A stretch of 35,301 bases of DNA from an uncultured Synechococcaceae cyanobacterium (GTDB taxonomy: Bacteria; Cyanobacteriota; Cyanobacteriia; PCC-6307; Cyanobiaceae): assembly GCA_903907855.1 (NCBI GenBank), contig CAIVPT010000240.1, positions 1-35,301 on the forward strand, written 5' to 3'. Made by a program: the position numbers and the translations under genes. The notes under the pieces were generated by a model. That model was not told where the DNA came from and ran no database searches. It saw only the letters and a program-made list of their open reading frames with translations. Position 1 is the first letter of the stretch; each line of letters begins with the position of its first letter. Shown here one piece after another: positions 32,856 to 35,301 of the stretch.

Positions 32856-34253
32856 TTGCCCCCAACCCCTGCCCGCCTCACCCTGCCCGACACGCTCCGC
32901 CTGGGGCTGTTCCAGGGGTGCCTGGGGATGTTGGCCGTCGTCTTTGCCGGCATGTTCAACGGCGTGATGATCAGCGAGCTTGCCTTCCCCGGCCTGCTTG
33001 TGGGCGGTGCCCTGGCCTTCGAACAATTCGTTGCCCCTGCCAGGGTGTTGTTCGGCCAGATCTCCGACGCCCATCCCGTCGCCGGCCGCCGCCGGGTCCC
33101 CTATGTCCTGGCAGGCACCGTCCTCTTCTGCGCCTTGGCGGTGCTTTCCGTGCCCCTGATCTTTCATGTGGGCCGCCTGCTGGAGAACGGCAGCCAGCCC
33201 CAGCTCGCCTTGGCCATCGCCGCCCTCTGTGGCCTGTTTTCCCTCTATGGCCTGTCGATCTCCCTGGCCTCCACCCCATACCTGGCGTTGGTCATCGATC
33301 GCACCAACGAAACGGAGCGTCCCCGTGCGGTTGGCATTATCTGGTGCATGCTCACGGTGGGCATCGTCATTGGCGCCGTCGCCATCAGCCTCAGCCTGCG
33401 TGGTCTCGACGGCATCGACGATCCCGTCCTGCTCGAACCCGCCCTGTTGCGTTTCATGGTCAAGGTGGCCGCTGTGGTTCTTGCCCTCACGGTGATCGCC
33501 ACCTGGGGCATGGAGCCTCCGGTCACCCCCGCCCCGGATGAACGCCCAGGCCAGCCCAGGGAAGACGCCGTCACCCTGGCTCAGGCCTGGCGCCTTGTTC
33601 GCTCGAGCCGCCAAGTGCTGGTCTTTTTTACCTTCCTGATCCTGTTCACCCTTGGCTTGTTCCTGCAGGATCCGATTCTTGAGGGCTATGGCGCCCAGGT
33701 CTTTGGCCTGTCGATCGCCGCACGCACGCAATTGAATGCCTTCTGGGGGGTGGGCACGTTGCTTGGCCTGCTGGCGGCCGGCTTCTGGATCGTGCCAAAG
33801 CTGGGCAAACTGGCCACCGCGCGCTTGGGGTGTCAGATGATCGTCACCACCTTGACCCTCCTGCTGGCCAGCGGGCTCACCGGTAACGCTGCTTTGCTGC
33901 GACTGGTGATGCTGCTCTTCGGCCTGGCGGCGGGCATCGGCACCAACAGTGCCCTCTGTCTCATGCTGGATCTCACGCTTCCCCAGGTGGCCGGTACCTT
34001 CGTCGGGGTGTGGGGGCTTGCCCAGGCCATGTCGAGGGCTCTAGGCAAGCTGATCGGCGGTGGTCTGCTCGATCTCGGACGCCGTCTTCCCTTCGGCGAT
34101 GGGGCCTATCCGGCCTATGCCCTGGTGCTCACGGTCGAGATTGCTGTGGCCGTTCTGGCCTTGAGGATGCTCTCCCACCTCAACATCCAGCAGTTCCGCC
34201 AGGACACAGTTGGATCGCTCGAACGGGTTCTGGCCCAGGAGGTGGGATCGTGA
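32856..34253 (+). CDS. BCD-family (PucC-like) MFS transporter
   Basis: A 465-aa inner-membrane protein with about 12 hydrophobic segments. The early LRLGLFQGCLGMLAVVFAGMFNGVMISEL, the RVLFGQISDAHPVAGRRRVPY loop and the late GIGTNSALCLMLDLTLPQVAGTFVG are typical of the PucC/LhaA (BCD) family linked to bacteriochlorophyll or chlorophyll handling during antenna assembly. In an oxygenic cyanobacterium a chlorophyll-related role is likely but unproven. I chose the TTG at 32856, five bases after the TolC stop; no ATG or GTG is nearby. The next gene is coupled by GTGA. Confidence 0.87.
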   Translation: MPPTPARLTLPDTLRLGLFQGCLGMLAVVFAGMFNGVMISELAFPGLLVGGALAFEQFVAPARVLFGQISDAHPVAGRRRVPYVLAGTVLFCALAVLSVPLIFHVGRLLENGSQPQLALAIAALCGLFSLYGLSISLASTPYLALVIDRTNETERPRAVGIIWCMLTVGIVIGAVAISLSLRGLDGIDDPVLLEPALLRFMVKVAAVVLALTVIATWGMEPPVTPAPDERPGQPREDAVTLAQAWRLVRSSRQVLVFFTFLILFTLGLFLQDPILEGYGAQVFGLSIAARTQLNAFWGVGTLLGLLAAGFWIVPKLGKLATARLGCQMIVTTLTLLLASGLTGNAALLRLVMLLFGLAAGIGTNSALCLMLDLTLPQVAGTFVGVWGLAQAMSRALGKLIGGGLLDLGRRLPFGDGAYPAYALVLTVEIAVAVLALRMLSHLNIQQFRQDTVGSLERVLAQEVGS

Positions 34254-35056
34254 GTGTTGCTGTAGAGCCCGGCGTCGATCCGGCCCTCCACGCCCTGGTG
34301 GATCGGGTGGCTGAGCGGCAGCGAGCCGACTTCGGCCACATGGTGTCCGATCTCAAGGCCGACGGCACCTTGATCACGGCCTGCGACCGCTGGAGCGACG
34401 CCGCCCTGGTCGGGGGTCTGGCCGAGCTGTTCCCGCAGGATGGGGTGCTCAGTGAGGAGGGCGATCAGCGCGTTCCCGCCACTGAGGCCTACTGGGTGGT
34501 TGATCCTCTCGATGGCACCACCAATTTCGCCGCTGGCATCCCCTATTGGGCCATCTCCATGGCCCGTTTCCACGACGGTGTTCCCGTTCTCGCCGTGCTC
34601 GATGTCCCCCCGCTGCGGCAGCGGATCGTGGCGATCCGGGGGCGCGGCGCCTGGCGCAACGGCAAACCCCTCTCCCCCCCTTCTTTGCATAGCCACCCTG
34701 CCGGCTGCGCCTCTCTCTGCAGCCGTTCGATCGGCGTGCTGCAGAAGCTGCCGGATCGCCGCTTTCCCGGCAAGATCCGGATGCTCGGGGTCGCCAGCCT
34801 CAATCTGGTGAGCGTGGCGATGGGCCAGACCGTCGCAGCCCTGGAGGCCACGCCGAAGATCTGGGATCTCGCTGCTGCCTGGCTGGTCCTTCACGAACTC
34901 GACTGCCCGCTGCGTTGGCTCAGCCGCGATCCCAGCCATATTCCGGCGGGTACCGATCTGTCCCAGACCGACTTCCCCGTGCTGGCAGCCGACCGGGCCG
35001 ACACCTTCGCCCGTTTCACGCCGTGGGCCGAGGCGCTGGTGTCGGCCGAAGGTTGA
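34250..35056 (+). CDS. Inositol monophosphatase-family phosphatase
   Basis: A 268-aa Mg-dependent, Li-sensitive-type phosphatase. The metal-binding Glu pair is in SEEGDQRV (about 71), followed by VVDPLDGTTNFAAGIPYWAIS (about 84) and the C-terminal WDLAAAWLVLHE (about 205), where WDLAAA replaces the more usual WDxAAG. In cyanobacteria this family includes inositol and histidinol phosphatases; the substrate cannot be chosen from sequence. The GTG start overlaps the transporter stop (GTGA) and has a strong AGGAGGTG ribosome-binding site, so translation is coupled. The stop codon lies inside the -35 box of the downstream promoter. Confidence 0.9.
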   Translation: MSVAVEPGVDPALHALVDRVAERQRADFGHMVSDLKADGTLITACDRWSDAALVGGLAELFPQDGVLSEEGDQRVPATEAYWVVDPLDGTTNFAAGIPYWAISMARFHDGVPVLAVLDVPPLRQRIVAIRGRGAWRNGKPLSPPSLHSHPAGCASLCSRSIGVLQKLPDRRFPGKIRMLGVASLNLVSVAMGQTVAALEATPKIWDLAAAWLVLHELDCPLRWLSRDPSHIPAGTDLSQTDFPVLAADRADTFARFTPWAEALVSAEG

Positions 35057-35080
35057 CTGCCTGCTCAGGGGTGCTATGGT
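35053..35080 (+). promoter_or_regulatory. Strong sigma70-type promoter
   Basis: TTGACT (35053-35058) and TATGGT (35075-35080) are 16 bases apart, with TG one base before the -10 (extended -10). This is the best promoter match in the window. The -35 overlaps the stop codon of the upstream phosphatase gene. Predicted start point about 35087. Confidence 0.75.
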
Positions 35081-35086
35081 TATGGA

Positions 35087-35301
35087 CTGCGCGGCCGAGA
35101 GGCAGCGCGGCCCTGTCGAAGGACGGGGTGAACCGGTCAGCCTGCTAGGTTGATCGGGCCTGCGAGAGAAGCCGAGGAGGCTTTTTGAGCGGGTGCCTAC
35201 CAGCCGAAGCGACCGAGGGTCCGACGGTGATGTAGGTTTCAGAGGTCGCCGCGAGGCGATGGCCGAGCGAGCCCGCGAGGGGGAGCCGGCAGCACCTGGA
35301 C
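35087..35301 (+). ncRNA. Candidate structured RNA or long leader of unknown family, cut by the window end
   Basis: The 215 bases after the promoter hold no convincing gene but several hairpins. HP1 35089-35108: 8 positions with one mismatch, GAGA loop. HP2 35111-35128: 7 bp, GAAG loop. HP3 35133-35157: 10 bp with G-T pairs, TGCTA loop. HP4 35166-35186: AAGCC/GGCTT, followed by T run. Further on are GACC/GGTC (35211-35221), TCGCC/GGCGA with a GCGA loop (35246-35259) and CCC/GGG with a GCGA loop (35272-35281). GNRA loops (GAGA, GCGA twice) are strand-specific and favour the plus-strand RNA. HP4 may end a short RNA of about 100 bases. I could not match RNase P RNA, 6S, SRP RNA or tmRNA landmarks. 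Confidence 0.5.

Noticed and set aside
35087-35301. RNase P RNA, 6S RNA, SRP RNA or two-piece tmRNA
   Set aside because: The universal RNase P block GAGGAAAGTCC, the SRP GGAAGNAGCA-type loop, a T-arm GGTTCGA and a single long 6S-like rod are all missing from these bases. A part beyond the window cannot be excluded.
35240-35301. Short coding frame starting at an ATG near 35259
   Set aside because: No ribosome-binding site; the bases fit better in GNRA-loop hairpins, and the frame runs off the window.

Overview
The window is a gene-dense, GC-rich chromosome segment of an alpha-cyanobacterium, most like the Cyanobium / high-GC Synechococcus (sub-cluster 5.2) group. The evidence is a set of photosynthesis genes (ndhO, a crr7-like gene, crtQ, psbU, a petL-like gene), several cyanobacteria-restricted families (TIGR03492, TIGR03279, DUF3120, DUF4346, DUF751/Ycf33), a SomA-type porin, and frequent GTG/TTG starts. 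I see no insertion sequence, prophage, CRISPR array, tRNA or rRNA. The species call is inference from gene content and composition.

Layout. 1-4.7 kb: the 3' part of an outer-membrane porin with a clear terminator, a DnaJ-domain protein, ndhO (reverse), a CPA1 cation/proton antiporter and a TIGR01777 epimerase. 4.7-7.1 kb (reverse): an overlapping TPR / LpxB-related glycosyltransferase / small membrane protein operon, then an A-type Fe-S carrier gene transcribed divergently from crtQ. 7.3-9.9 kb (forward): crtQ, an SRPBCC protein and a putative lipoprotein. 9.9-14.2 kb (reverse): Ycf33, rbfA, a family-3 glycosidase, a glycosyltransferase-TPR fusion and hemD. 14.4-19.8 kb: a GST, a lumenal/periplasmic protein and crr7 that share a CATG start, aroK, a tandem-domain pterin synthase, a secreted Cys-containing protein, a FemAB/GNAT-like protein and a DUF4346 protein. 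19.85-25.4 kb: a B12-binding radical SAM enzyme with a low-GC core, a PetL-like micro-ORF, an MFS transporter coupled to rimO, and a VKOR-thioredoxin fusion. 25.4-28.6 kb (reverse): nadB, psbU and a DUF3120 membrane protein. 28.7-35.06 kb (forward): uppP, a TIGR03279 radical SAM protein, a TolC-like channel, a PucC/BCD-type transporter and an inositol-phosphatase-family enzyme. From 35.05 kb to the end: a strong sigma70-type promoter and a strand-specific string of hairpins, probably an unidentified structured RNA or long leader.

The genes are mostly housekeeping: pigment and tetrapyrrole synthesis (crtQ, hemD), NDH-1, cytochrome b6f and PSII accessory subunits, cell-wall lipid and glycan recycling (uppP, NagZ-like, FemAB-like), cofactor supply (nadB, pterin synthase, Fe-S carrier), ribosome maturation (rbfA, rimO) and oxidative folding (VKOR). 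Packing is tight. There are four convergent gene pairs with overlapping 3' ends, several 4-bp start/stop overlaps, and one divergent pair whose start codons overlap. No stretch over 300 bases lacks a gene; the longest is the last 245 bases. The most unusual items are that terminal RNA-like region, the low-GC core of the radical SAM gene, the CATG double start and the pterin synthase with one apparently damaged active site.
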